Assembly (NCBI RefSeq): GCF_036108815.1
Contig: NZ_CP107985.1
Coordinates: forward strand, 3,720,001 to 3,784,000
From: Streptomyces sp. NBC_00353
Lineage (GTDB): Bacteria > Actinomycetota > Actinomycetes > Streptomycetales > Streptomycetaceae
Length of the DNA stretch: 64,000 nucleotides
Reading direction: 5' to 3'
A program made the translations under genes and the position numbers. A model generated the notes under the pieces. It saw only the letters and a program-made list of their open reading frames with translations, ran no database searches and was not told the DNA's origin. Shown here in pieces: positions 1 to 7,535 of this stretch (its first letter is position 1; every line of letters starts with the position of its first letter).

Positions 1-604
1 CGGTGGGCAGGTTGCCCGCGATGGCCGTGAAGTTGAACGGCGTGATCGCGTAGACGAAGCCCTCCAGCGGGCGGTGGTCCATGCGGTTCCACACACCCGG
101 GGAGTTGGCCGGCGGCTGCTCGGCCAGGATCTGGCGCGCGTAGTGCACGTTGAAGCGCCAGAAGTCGACGAGCTCGCACGGGGTGTCGATCTCGGCCTGC
201 TGGGCGGTCTTCGACTGGCCGAGCATGGTCGAGGCGGCCAGCGTCTCGCGCCAGGGGCCGGACAGCAGCTCGGCGGCGCGCAGGATGATCGCGGCGCGGT
301 CGTCGAACGACATCGCGCGCCACGCCGGGGCGGCGTCGAGGGCGGCGTCGATCGCGTCCCGCGCGTCCTGCTCGGTGGCGCCGGCGAACGTGCCGATGAC
401 GGCCTTGTGGTTGTGCGGCTGTACGACGTCGAAACGCTCGCCGCCACCCATCCGCTTCTCGCCGCCGATGGTCATCGGCAGGTCGATCGGGTTCTCGGCG
501 AGCTCCTTGAGCTTCGCCTCCAGACGGGCGCGCTCCGGGGAACCCGGGGCGTAGGAGTGGACCGGCTCGTTGACCGGCGCGGGGACCTGGGTCACAGCGT
601 CCAT
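1..604 (-). CDS. pruA: L-glutamate gamma-semialdehyde (P5C) dehydrogenase, N-terminal part
   Basis: This gene runs off the left edge, so only about 201 N-terminal residues are visible. It starts MDAVTQVPAPVNEPV and contains the P5CDH-type segments IGGEKRMGG and YAITPFNFTAIAGN. It should oxidise glutamate semialdehyde/P5C to glutamate with NAD, the second step of proline catabolism. The catalytic Cys and Glu lie outside the window. The start ATG (604-602) has AAGGAG about 11 bases upstream. It follows proline dehydrogenase by 52 bases on the same strand, so the two are probably one operon. In Streptomyces the two proline-degrading enzymes are separate proteins rather than one fused PutA. Confidence 0.9.
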   Translation of the reverse strand, partial: MDAVTQVPAPVNEPVHSYAPGSPERARLEAKLKELAENPIDLPMTIGGEKRMGGGERFDVVQPHNHKAVIGTFAGATEQDARDAIDAALDAAPAWRAMSFDDRAAIILRAAELLSGPWRETLAASTMLGQSKTAQQAEIDTPCELVDFWRFNVHYARQILAEQPPANSPGVWNRMDHRPLEGFVYAITPFNFTAIAGNLPT

Positions 605-656
605 GAGTGCCTTGTCTCCTTGCTTCAGCGGGGTGGGGGGCAGCGGGGCGGGCGGG

Positions 657-1583
657 TCAGCCCTTGGTGAGGATGGAGCGGGCGAAGAACAGCAGGTTGG
701 CCGGCTTCTCCGCGAGACGGCGCATGAAGTAGCCGTACCAGTCGGTGCCGTACGCGGTGTAGACACGCATCCGGTGGCCCTCGGCCGCGAGCCGGACGTG
801 CTCGTCGCTGCGGATCCCGTAGAGCATCTGGAACTCGTACTCGTCCAGTTTGCGCCCGGCCTTGCGGGCGAGCTCCTGCGCGATGGCGATGAGCCTCGGG
901 TCGTGGGACCCGATCATCGGGTAGCCCTCGCCCTCCATGAGCGTCTTCAGGATGCGGACGTACGCCTTGTCGATCTCGGCCTTGTCCTGGTACGCCACGG
1001 AGGCGGGCTCCTTGTAGGCGCCCTTCACGATGCGGACGCGGCTGCCGGCGGCGGCGAGGCGGCGGGCGTCGTCCTCGGTGCGGAACAGGTAGGCCTGGAT
1101 GACACAGCCGGTCTGCGGGAAGTCCTTCCGCAGCTCCTCGTGGATGGCGAACATCGAGTCGAGGGTGGTGTGGTCCTCGGCGTCCAGAGTGACCGTGGTG
1201 CCGATCGCGGCCGCGGCCTCGACGACCGGGCGGACGTTGGCGAGCGCCATCTCGTGGCCGCCCTCCAGGGCCTGGCCGAACATCGAAAGCTTGATGGACA
1301 TCTCGGCCCTGGTGCCCAGGCCGAGGTCCTTCAGGCGGTCGATCAGCTCCAGGTACGCGTCGCGCGCGGCGGTGGCCTGCTCGGGCGTCGTGATGTCCTC
1401 GCCGACGACGTCGAGGGTGACCTCGAGGCCCTTCCCGGTGGCGTCCTTGATGATCGGGACGACCTGCTCGACCGTCTCGCCGGCGATGAACCGGTCGACG
1501 ACCTGCTTGGTCCCCGGAGCAGCCGAGATGAAACGGCGCATCTTGTCACTGCGCGACGCAGCGAGGATCACGGGAGCCAGCAC
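657..1583 (-). CDS. Proline dehydrogenase (FAD-dependent)
   Basis: 308 residues, the usual size of the monofunctional actinobacterial enzyme. It oxidises proline to P5C using FAD in a TIM-barrel fold and passes electrons to the respiratory chain. The start was placed at GTG 1583 because GGAGGTG lies 5 bases upstream and the protein then begins MLAPVILAASRSDKMRRF, as in homologs; the frame stays open further upstream but without a ribosome site. Segments typical of the family include EVTLDVVGEDI, SIKLSMFGQALE and RIVKGAYKEP near the middle, and the C-terminal YGIRSDEHVRL. It is the first gene of a pair with pruA and is divergent from a PucR regulator, which is the likely controller. Confidence 0.93.
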   Translation of the reverse strand: MLAPVILAASRSDKMRRFISAAPGTKQVVDRFIAGETVEQVVPIIKDATGKGLEVTLDVVGEDITTPEQATAARDAYLELIDRLKDLGLGTRAEMSIKLSMFGQALEGGHEMALANVRPVVEAAAAIGTTVTLDAEDHTTLDSMFAIHEELRKDFPQTGCVIQAYLFRTEDDARRLAAAGSRVRIVKGAYKEPASVAYQDKAEIDKAYVRILKTLMEGEGYPMIGSHDPRLIAIAQELARKAGRKLDEYEFQMLYGIRSDEHVRLAAEGHRMRVYTAYGTDWYGYFMRRLAEKPANLLFFARSILTKG

Positions 1584-1618
1584 GGGGCACCTCCAACGGA
1601 AAGATATGAACGAGGGCC

Positions 1619-1745
1619 GTACCGGCAGGAACTGAATCAGACCGGTACAGCACGGAGAACCACCGTGAAATCTAAGGATCCCTCCGATCATGTGCCATCG
1701 ACAGCTGTCACGCATCCATGCCCTGGATCTCAGACATATGTCTGA
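1619..1745. promoter_or_regulatory. Divergent control region with three inverted repeats (proline genes / pucR)
   Basis: The 182 bases between the two divergent starts hold three inverted repeats. TCAGACATATGTCTGA at 1730-1745 is a perfect 16-base palindrome, 20 bases upstream of the pucR GTG. GACAGCTGTC at 1700-1709 is a perfect 10-base palindrome. GTACCGG (1619-1625) pairs with CCGGTAC (1642-1648) across 16 bases, close to the proline dehydrogenase promoter side. Palindromes in such a position fit operators for the PucR regulator on itself and on the catabolic genes, but which repeat serves which promoter is inference. Confidence 0.5.
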
Positions 1746-1765
1746 AGGGGTGGGAGAATGGCCGG

Positions 1766-2914
1766 GTGAAGGGCGATTACCAGGAGCTGGTCGACGAGAT
1801 CTCCGCGCTGCTCGGCGCCCCCGCGACACTGGAGAACCGGGACTTCGGCCTGGTCGCCTTCGGGGCGCACGACAGCGACGACGACACGGCGATGGACCCG
1901 GTCCGCACCCGGTCGATCCTCACCCGTCGCTCCACACCCGCGGTCCGCGCCTGGTTCGAGGGCTTCGGTATCGCCCGCGCCACCGGCCCGGTCCGCATCC
2001 CCGCCGCCCCGGAGGCCGGGGTGTTCCGCGGCCGGATCTGCCTGCCGGTACGCCATCGGGGCGTCGTGCTCGGCTATGTATGGCTGCTCGACACGGACCC
2101 CGGGCCGACCGACGGACAGCTGATCGCGGCGATGGACGTGGCGGCCAGGATCGGGGCACTGCTCTCCGACGAGGCGCGGGCCGGCGCGGATCTGTCCCGG
2201 GAGTTCGGCGCGGTGCTGACGGCCGGCCGCGGCTGGCAGCGCGACATGGCGGTGGCCGCGCTGCGGGAGGCGCTGGGCCCGGACTCGGACGGGCTGCACA
2301 CGGTGGTCTGTGTGACCCCGTGGCCCGACGAGACCCCGTCGGCCCGTACGGTGCCGTCCGCGGCGGCGCTGTCCACCGTCCCGTCACCGGCGGGGGCGGG
2401 CACCCTGTCGCTGGCCGCACTGATCCGGCTGCGCTCCCCCGACGTACTGGACCCGGCGACGGCGGCGGCGGACCGGCTGCGCACCGCCGCGGGACGGACC
2501 GCCACGGCCGGGGTCGCGGTCCCGCGCCGGGGCCTGCCGGAGCTGGCCGCGGCCTGGCACGAGGCCTCGGCGGCGGCCCGCGCGGCGGCTGCGGAGCCGC
2601 GCTTCGGCCCGGTCGCCGACTGGTCGGCCATCGGCCCGTACCGCCTGCTGACCGCGCTCCCCCCGACGGCGGACAGCACCCCGGACCCCGCGGTGCGCCC
2701 CCTGCTCGCCCCTTCGCACACGGACCTGGCCCGCACCGCCGAGGTGTTCCTCGACTGCGCGGGCCAGGCGAGCCGCACGGCGGCCGAACTCGGCATCCAC
2801 CGCCAGACGCTGTACTACCGGCTGTCCCGGGTCGAGCAGCTCACCGGTCTGGATCTGAACGACGGCGAGGACCGGCTGCTGCTGCACTTGGCGCTGAAGA
2901 GGGCGCGGCTCTAG
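1766..2914 (+). CDS. PucR-type transcriptional regulator, probable proline-catabolism activator
   Basis: About 382 residues. The C-terminal 60 residues form the PucR-family helix-turn-helix: TAAELGIHRQTLYYRLSRVE then a GLDL..DRLLLHLAL tail. The N-terminal two thirds is a sensory/GGDEF-like region without motifs I can assign. I chose GTG 1766 (VKGDYQELVDEIS) because GGGAG lies about 10 bases upstream and homologs start near here; an ATG at 1718 in the same frame would place the start upstream of the palindrome at 1730. The divergent position next to proline dehydrogenase suggests it senses proline or P5C and switches on the two enzymes. That assignment is from context; the family also regulates purine and other amino-acid catabolism. 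Confidence 0.82.
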   Translation: MKGDYQELVDEISALLGAPATLENRDFGLVAFGAHDSDDDTAMDPVRTRSILTRRSTPAVRAWFEGFGIARATGPVRIPAAPEAGVFRGRICLPVRHRGVVLGYVWLLDTDPGPTDGQLIAAMDVAARIGALLSDEARAGADLSREFGAVLTAGRGWQRDMAVAALREALGPDSDGLHTVVCVTPWPDETPSARTVPSAAALSTVPSPAGAGTLSLAALIRLRSPDVLDPATAAADRLRTAAGRTATAGVAVPRRGLPELAAAWHEASAAARAAAAEPRFGPVADWSAIGPYRLLTALPPTADSTPDPAVRPLLAPSHTDLARTAEVFLDCAGQASRTAAELGIHRQTLYYRLSRVEQLTGLDLNDGEDRLLLHLALKRARL

Positions 2915-2971
2915 GGGACTGGTACATCCTCGGCGGACATCCCCTGGGGCGAGGCCGGAGAGCGGCGCCGT

Positions 2972-3454
2972 TCAGTGGGCCGCCCGCTCGTCCGTGCCCG
3001 CCACCTTCGCGGTGCTCAGAGCGATGCGGTTCCAGGTGTTGATCGTGAAGATCAGGGCCAGCAGTCCGGCCAGCTCGGGCTCGTCGAAGTGGGCCGCCGC
3101 GCGGGCGTAGACGTCGTCCGGGACGCCGCCGCGGGATACCAGGGTGACGGCCTCGGTGAGCGCGAGTGCCGCCTGTTCCTTCTCCGTGAAGAAGTGGGCG
3201 GCCTCCGGCCAGACGGCGACCATGTGCAGCCGCTCCTCGCTCTCACCCGCCTTGCGGGCGTCCGTGGTGTGCATGTGCAGGCAGTACGCGCACCCGTTGA
3301 GCTGGGAGGACCGGATCTGGACCAGTTCGACGAGCGCAGGGTCCAGGCCCTGCCGCGCGGCAGCGTCGAAGCCGATGAGGGCCTTGAACGCCTTCGGGGC
3401 GGCCTTGGCGAAGTTGACTCGGGCGGTTCGGGTGACTGCTTCGCTGTTCGTCAT
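2972..3454 (-). CDS. Carboxymuconolactone decarboxylase / AhpD-family protein
   Basis: 160 residues, a single CMD-type domain. It carries the alkylhydroperoxidase-like site CAYCLHMHTTDARKAG: two cysteines spaced CxxC followed by a histidine three residues on, as in AhpD. Such proteins act as thiol peroxidases or disulfide reductants in the cytoplasm; the substrate is unknown. The ATG at 3454 (MTNSEAVTR) gives the normal family start; the frame extends 20 residues further into the control region of the divergent gene, which is unlikely to be coding. It is divergent from a MocR regulator only 47 bases away, so the regulator probably controls it. Confidence 0.82.
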   Translation of the reverse strand: MTNSEAVTRTARVNFAKAAPKAFKALIGFDAAARQGLDPALVELVQIRSSQLNGCAYCLHMHTTDARKAGESEERLHMVAVWPEAAHFFTEKEQAALALTEAVTLVSRGGVPDDVYARAAAHFDEPELAGLLALIFTINTWNRIALSTAKVAGTDERAAH

Positions 3455-3495
3455 GATCACTACGCTACGGAGCCGGGCGACCTCGCGTAGGGTGC

Positions 3496-3511
3496 ATTCC
3501 GATGTCGGAAT
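3496..3511. promoter_or_regulatory. Palindrome overlapping the mocR start codon
   Basis: ATTCCGA-TG-TCGGAAT is an inverted repeat with perfect 7-base arms. The ATG of the MocR gene (3502-3504) lies inside it. It sits in the 47-base divergent spacer side shared with the AhpD-like gene, so a protein bound here would block the regulator's own initiation and could act on both promoters. A binding function is inference. Confidence 0.45.
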
Positions 3512-4926
3512 CATGGGTCAATTCGGCGGAGCGGATCGGCAGTGACCTGCTCCTGGAGCTGGCTGGACCGGGCAGCCGCCGGTCCGTTCTCATCCGCGCG
3601 CTGCGCGACGCGGTCCGGGCGGGACGACTGCCGCCCGGCACCCGGCTGCCGCCCTACCGCTCGCTCGCCGCCGACCTCGGCCTGGCCCGTAACACCGTCG
3701 CCGACGCCTATGCCGAACTGGTCGCCGAGGGCTGGCTGACCGCCCGTCAGGGGTCCGGCACCCGGGTCGCGCACCGCGCCGCTGCCGCCGCCCCTGCCCG
3801 GATCCCTAAGAAGACGCCGTCCCGCCCGGCCGCGCCCGTGCACAACCTTCGTCAAGGACAGCCTGACGCCGCATCCTTCCCCCGTACCGCGTGGCTCGCG
3901 GCCTCCCGCCGCGCCGTGAACGGCGCGCCGAACGACGCCTTCGGCCCTGGGGATCCACAGGGTCGCATCGAGCTGCGCCGCGCGCTGTCCGGCTATCTGG
4001 CGCGCGTCCGCGGGGTGCGCTGCTCCCCCGAACGGATCGTGATCTGTTCCGGCTTCGCGCACGCCCTTCGACTGCTGTTCGGCGGCGGTGTGCTGCGCGG
4101 CCCGCTGGCGGTGGAGTCGTACGGGCTCGCATTCCACCGTTCGCTGCTGGTCGCCGCCGGGGTCCGCACGGTCCCGCTGGCGATCGACGAACACGGGGCC
4201 CGCACCGGCGAGTTGACCGGACTGCCGGGCGTACGGAGTGTGCTGCTCACCCCGGCCCACCAGTTCCCGACGGGCGGTCCACTGCACCCGGAGCGGCGTG
4301 CGGCCGTGGTCGACTGGGCCCGTACCCGCGGCGGCCTGGTCCTGGAGGACGACTACGACGGGGAGTTCCGTTACGACCGTGAGCCGGTGGGCGCCGTCCA
4401 GGGCCTCGATCCGGACCGGGTCGTCCACCTCGGCTCCGTCAGCAAGAGCCTCTCCCCCGCCATTCGCCTGGGCTGGATGGTGCTGCCCGAGCACCTCGTC
4501 GGCGCCGTTCTGGCCGCCAAGGGGGAACGCGAGGGCTGGGCGAGCGTCCTGGACCAGCTCGCGCTCGCCGACTTCATCGAATCCGGCCACTACGACCGGC
4601 ACATCCGCCGGATGCGGCAGCGCTACCGGCGCCGCCGTGACCAGCTCGTCGCCGCCCTGGCTGCTCACACCCCGCACATCACGCCCACCGGCATCGCCGC
4701 CGGACTGCACGCCGTCCTGCGGCTGCCGCCCGGCACCGAACGCTCCACCGTCAAGGCCGCCGCCTGGCAGGGCCTCGGCCTGGACCCGCTCGCCGACTTC
4801 CGTCATCCGGCCGCCACCATGCGCGCCGAGGACGGCCTGGTCGTGGGCTATGCGACGCCGCCGGACCATGCGTACGGCGCGGCCCTGGAGGCGCTGTGCC
4901 GGGCCTTGCCACCGCCCGGCACCTGA
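3502..4926 (+). CDS. MocR/PdxR-subfamily GntR regulator with aminotransferase-like domain
   Basis: 474 residues, normal for the subfamily. Residues about 20-95 are a GntR winged helix: LRDAVRAGRLPPGTRLP, then LAADLGLARNTVADAYAELVAEGWL and RQGSGTRV. After a linker of about 30 residues comes a fold-type I aminotransferase-like domain, with LEDDYDGEFRYDREP and the PLP-lysine region SVSKSLSPAIRLGWM. MocR proteins use bound PLP as a ligand sensor and do not transaminate. The regulated gene is probably the divergent AhpD-like gene. No strong ribosome site is visible before ATG 3502, which lies inside a palindrome; a GTAGGG stretch about 13 bases upstream is the best candidate. Confidence 0.85.
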   Translation: MSESWVNSAERIGSDLLLELAGPGSRRSVLIRALRDAVRAGRLPPGTRLPPYRSLAADLGLARNTVADAYAELVAEGWLTARQGSGTRVAHRAAAAAPARIPKKTPSRPAAPVHNLRQGQPDAASFPRTAWLAASRRAVNGAPNDAFGPGDPQGRIELRRALSGYLARVRGVRCSPERIVICSGFAHALRLLFGGGVLRGPLAVESYGLAFHRSLLVAAGVRTVPLAIDEHGARTGELTGLPGVRSVLLTPAHQFPTGGPLHPERRAAVVDWARTRGGLVLEDDYDGEFRYDREPVGAVQGLDPDRVVHLGSVSKSLSPAIRLGWMVLPEHLVGAVLAAKGEREGWASVLDQLALADFIESGHYDRHIRRMRQRYRRRRDQLVAALAAHTPHITPTGIAAGLHAVLRLPPGTERSTVKAAAWQGLGLDPLADFRHPAATMRAEDGLVVGYATPPDHAYGAALEALCRALPPPGT

Positions 4927-4977
4927 CCACCCGGCGGGCACTGTCACATCTCAGCCCCTCCGGCGATGGAGGACACA

Positions 4978-4995
4978 GCGTGGCCGCGGCCACGC
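4978..4995. terminator. Short bidirectional hairpin between convergent genes
   Basis: GCGTGGCCGCGGCCACGC is a perfect 18-base palindrome, able to fold as a 7-base-pair stem with a CGCG loop. It lies between the end of the MocR gene and the end of the TetR gene, where a terminator is expected. There is no T tract, as is common in Streptomyces. Confidence 0.45.
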
Positions 4996-5001
4996 AATCG
5001 C

Positions 5002-5589
5002 CTACGACACCCGCCCCTCCAGCACCGCCTTCAGCCCGTCCGTCAGGTCCTGCGCCGACGGCGCCGAGTCGCGGTCGATCATCCACTGCACCATCACGCC
5101 TGCCAGCAGCGCCTGGCAGAACAGCCCGGCGACCCGCGCCCGCTCCGGGTCGGTCTCCGGGTCGATGCCCAGCATGTTCTCGGCGAGCCCGTCCCGGCCT
5201 TCGCGCTGCGGGCCCGCCAGGGCCTTCTGCAGCTCGGGATCGAAGTCGACCCGGGACACGACCTCCATCTGGAGTTGCCAGACGGCACGTGTCCGTTCGT
5301 AGCTGCCGATCACCCGCTCCCACACGTCGCGGAACTGGTCGAGAGGCGCCTGGGGGGAACCGTCGCCGTTCCCGGCCCCGTCCGGCTGCTTGGTGAGCAA
5401 CTCGCCCCACTCCTCCGTCACCTTGAGGAAGGCGAGGTTGAGCAGGGCCTCCTTGGAACCGTAGTGGTAACCGATGGAGGCGAGGTTGGTGCCGGAGGCC
5501 GCGACGATGTCGCGTGCCGTCGTCCGGGCGTACCCCTTCTCCAGCAGGCAGCGCTTGGCGCCTTCGAGCAGATCCTCACGGTGTCCCAT
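5002..5589 (-). CDS. TetR-family transcriptional regulator
   Basis: 195 residues. The N-terminal TetR DNA-binding domain is clear: DLLEGAKRCLLEKGYARTTARDIVAASGTNLASIGYHYGSKEALLNLAF (written here as one continuous domain, residues about 6-54), with the recognition helix around SIGYHYGSKEAL. The ligand domain is not diagnostic. It starts at ATG 5589, 84 bases after the serA stop on the same strand. The spacer is occupied by a large inverted repeat, so it is probably transcribed from its own promoter and may repress itself. No obvious target operon lies nearby. Confidence 0.85.
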   Translation of the reverse strand: MGHREDLLEGAKRCLLEKGYARTTARDIVAASGTNLASIGYHYGSKEALLNLAFLKVTEEWGELLTKQPDGAGNGDGSPQAPLDQFRDVWERVIGSYERTRAVWQLQMEVVSRVDFDPELQKALAGPQREGRDGLAENMLGIDPETDPERARVAGLFCQALLAGVMVQWMIDRDSAPSAQDLTDGLKAVLEGRVS

Positions 5590-5596
5590 GAAAGCA

Positions 5597-5651
5597 GCGT
5601 ACCCGGCATGCAGACGTTTGTGTAAGACGCACGTCTACATGCCGGGTACGC
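5597..5651. repeat. Long inverted repeat between serA and the TetR gene
   Basis: The left arm GCGTACCCGGCATGCAGACG (5597-5616) and right arm CGTCTACATGCCGGGTACGC (5632-5651) are 20 bases each and pair with a single mismatch, around a 15-base spacer. It lies 8 bases upstream of the TetR start codon and 22 bases after the serA stop. It could be the serA terminator, the TetR operator, or both; the inner AGACG/CGTCT half-sites are similar to TetR-type operators. Confidence 0.7.
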
Positions 5652-5672
5652 CGGCCCGCACAGGATTTGCGA

Positions 5673-7265
5673 TCAGTCGCTGAGGTTCACCGAGCGGGCC
5701 GAGGTCGCGCCGATCTCCTCGGCGATCTCGCTCAGGACCGCTGCCGGGACGTCGTCGTCGACGGTGAGGACGACCAGCGCCTCGCCGCCCGCGGCCGCCC
5801 GCGAGACCTGCATGCCGGCGATGTTGAGACCGGCCTCGCCGAGAATCTTGCCGACCGCGCCGACGACACCGGGACGGTCCTCGTACCGCAGGACGACCAT
5901 GTGGTCGGCGAGCGCCAGGTCCACATCGTGCTCGCCGATCGCGACGATCTTCTGGAGGTGCTTGGGGCCGGCCAGCGTGCCGGAGACCGCGACCTCCTCG
6001 CCGCTCGCCAGCGTGCCGCGGACCGTCACCACATTGCGGTGGTCCGGCGACTCGGAGCTGGTGGTGAGGCGGACCTCGACACCGCGCTCCTGCGCGAAGA
6101 GCGGGGCATTGACGTAGGACACCGTCTCGTCGACGACGTCCTCGAAGACGCCCTTGAGCGCGGAGAGTTCGAGCACCTTGACGTCGTGCTGGGTGATCTC
6201 GCCGTACACCTCGACATCGAGGCGGGCCGCGACCTCACCCGCGAGCGCGGTGAAGATCCGGCCGAGCTTCTCGGCGAGCGGCAGGCCGGGACGTACGTCC
6301 TCGGCGATGACGCCGCCCTGCACGTTGACCGCGTCCGGCACGAGTTCACCGGCGAGAGCGAGACGGACGGACTTGGCGACCGCGATGCCCGCCTTCTCCT
6401 GCGCCTCGTCGGTGGAGGCGCCGAGGTGCGGGGTGCAGACGACCTGGTCGAACTGGAACAGCGGGGAGTCCGTGCAGGGTTCCTTCGCGTACACGTCGAG
6501 ACCGGCGCCGGCGACGCGGCCCTCCTTGAGGGCGGAGGCGAGCGCCTCCTCGTCGACGATGCCGCCGCGCGCGGCGTTGACGATCCGCACCGAGGGCTTC
6601 ACCTTGTGCAGCGCCTCGTCGCCGATCAGGCCGAGCGTCTCGGGGGTCTTCGGCAGGTGCACGGTGATGAAGTCGGAGACTTCCAGCAGCTCGTCCAGCG
6701 TGAGGAGCTTGACGCCCATCTGCGCGGCGCGAGCCGGCTGCACATAGGGGTCGTACGCGACGATCTTCATGCCGAAGGCCGACATGCGCTGCGCGACCAG
6801 CACGCCGATGCGGCCGAGGCCGACGACACCGAGGGTCTTCTCGCTCAGCTCGACGCCGGTGTACTTGGAGCGCTTCCACTCGCCGTTCTTGAGGGCGGTG
6901 TTGGCCTGCGGGATGTTGCGCGCGGTGGCGACGAGCAGACCGCAGGCCAGCTCGGCGGCGGTGACGATGTTGGACGTCGGGGCGTTGACGACCATCACGC
7001 CGGCCTTGGTGGCCGCGGAGACGTCGACGTTGTCGAGACCGACGCCCGCGCGGGCGACGACCTTCAGCTTCTTCGCGGCGGCGACGGCCTCGGCATCGAC
7101 CTTGGTGGCGGAGCGCACCAGAATGGCGTCGACATCGGCGATCGCGGGGAGGAGTTCGGCGCGGTCCGCGCCGTTGCAGTGCCGGATGTCGAAATCCGGC
7201 CCCAGGGCGTCAACCGTGGCAGGCGACAGCTCTTCAGCGATGAGTACGACAGGTTTCGAGCTCAC
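5673..7265 (-). CDS. serA: D-3-phosphoglycerate dehydrogenase
   Basis: 530 residues, the long three-domain form found in actinobacteria. It oxidises 3-phosphoglycerate to phosphohydroxypyruvate with NAD, the first step of serine synthesis. The NAD domain shows GVVGLGRIGVLVAQRM, the NAARGGIVDE active-site arginine region and the CTPHLGAST histidine. Residues about 310-450 are the extra ASB domain. The C-terminal ACT domain (YEDRPGVVGAVGKILGEAG) binds serine for feedback inhibition. I chose GTG 7265 (MSSKPVVLIAEE), with GAGGA about 8 bases upstream; a GTG 12 bases earlier is the alternative. It follows ilvC after a 270-base gap with a strong terminator, so it needs its own promoter. Confidence 0.95.
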   Translation of the reverse strand: MSSKPVVLIAEELSPATVDALGPDFDIRHCNGADRAELLPAIADVDAILVRSATKVDAEAVAAAKKLKVVARAGVGLDNVDVSAATKAGVMVVNAPTSNIVTAAELACGLLVATARNIPQANTALKNGEWKRSKYTGVELSEKTLGVVGLGRIGVLVAQRMSAFGMKIVAYDPYVQPARAAQMGVKLLTLDELLEVSDFITVHLPKTPETLGLIGDEALHKVKPSVRIVNAARGGIVDEEALASALKEGRVAGAGLDVYAKEPCTDSPLFQFDQVVCTPHLGASTDEAQEKAGIAVAKSVRLALAGELVPDAVNVQGGVIAEDVRPGLPLAEKLGRIFTALAGEVAARLDVEVYGEITQHDVKVLELSALKGVFEDVVDETVSYVNAPLFAQERGVEVRLTTSSESPDHRNVVTVRGTLASGEEVAVSGTLAGPKHLQKIVAIGEHDVDLALADHMVVLRYEDRPGVVGAVGKILGEAGLNIAGMQVSRAAAGGEALVVLTVDDDVPAAVLSEIAEEIGATSARSVNLSD

Positions 7266-7495
7266 GTGAGTCCTCACAAGTCCAGTGCGGACGGCCGTCC
7301 CGACGGCCGCAGGCGGTGGAGGGGCTTGCCGCGTGGAAGACGCACGACACTGTGGGCCTGACGCGTGTATGTGTGGAGAAGTGTAGTCATGCGCGAGGGC
7401 GCATTCTGCGCCCCGATGGAAGGATCACCCACATGGGGCTGGACGACTTGTACACACGTACGGCGCCGCCTTCTTCCAGCGGTGATGCGGATGCG

Positions 7496-7527
7496 CCGCG
7501 GGGCGGGTCCGAAGACCCGCCCCGCGG
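7496..7527 (-). terminator. Strong terminator hairpin after ilvC
   Basis: CCGCGGGGCGGGTC (7496-7509) and GACCCGCCCCGCGG (7514-7527) are perfectly complementary 14-base arms around a CGAA tetraloop. The hairpin begins 9 bases after the ilvC stop on the minus strand. It should end the ilvBNC transcript and separate it from serA. The rest of the 7278-7535 spacer shows no gene; the serA promoter must be here but I cannot point to clear hexamers. Confidence 0.8.
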
Positions 7528-7535
7528 CTGAGGAC

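Noticed and set aside
1690..3042. A 450-codon Arg/Gly/Pro-rich frame overlapping the PucR gene
   Set aside because: It is the +1 shadow of the PucR coding sequence with very biased composition and no domain.
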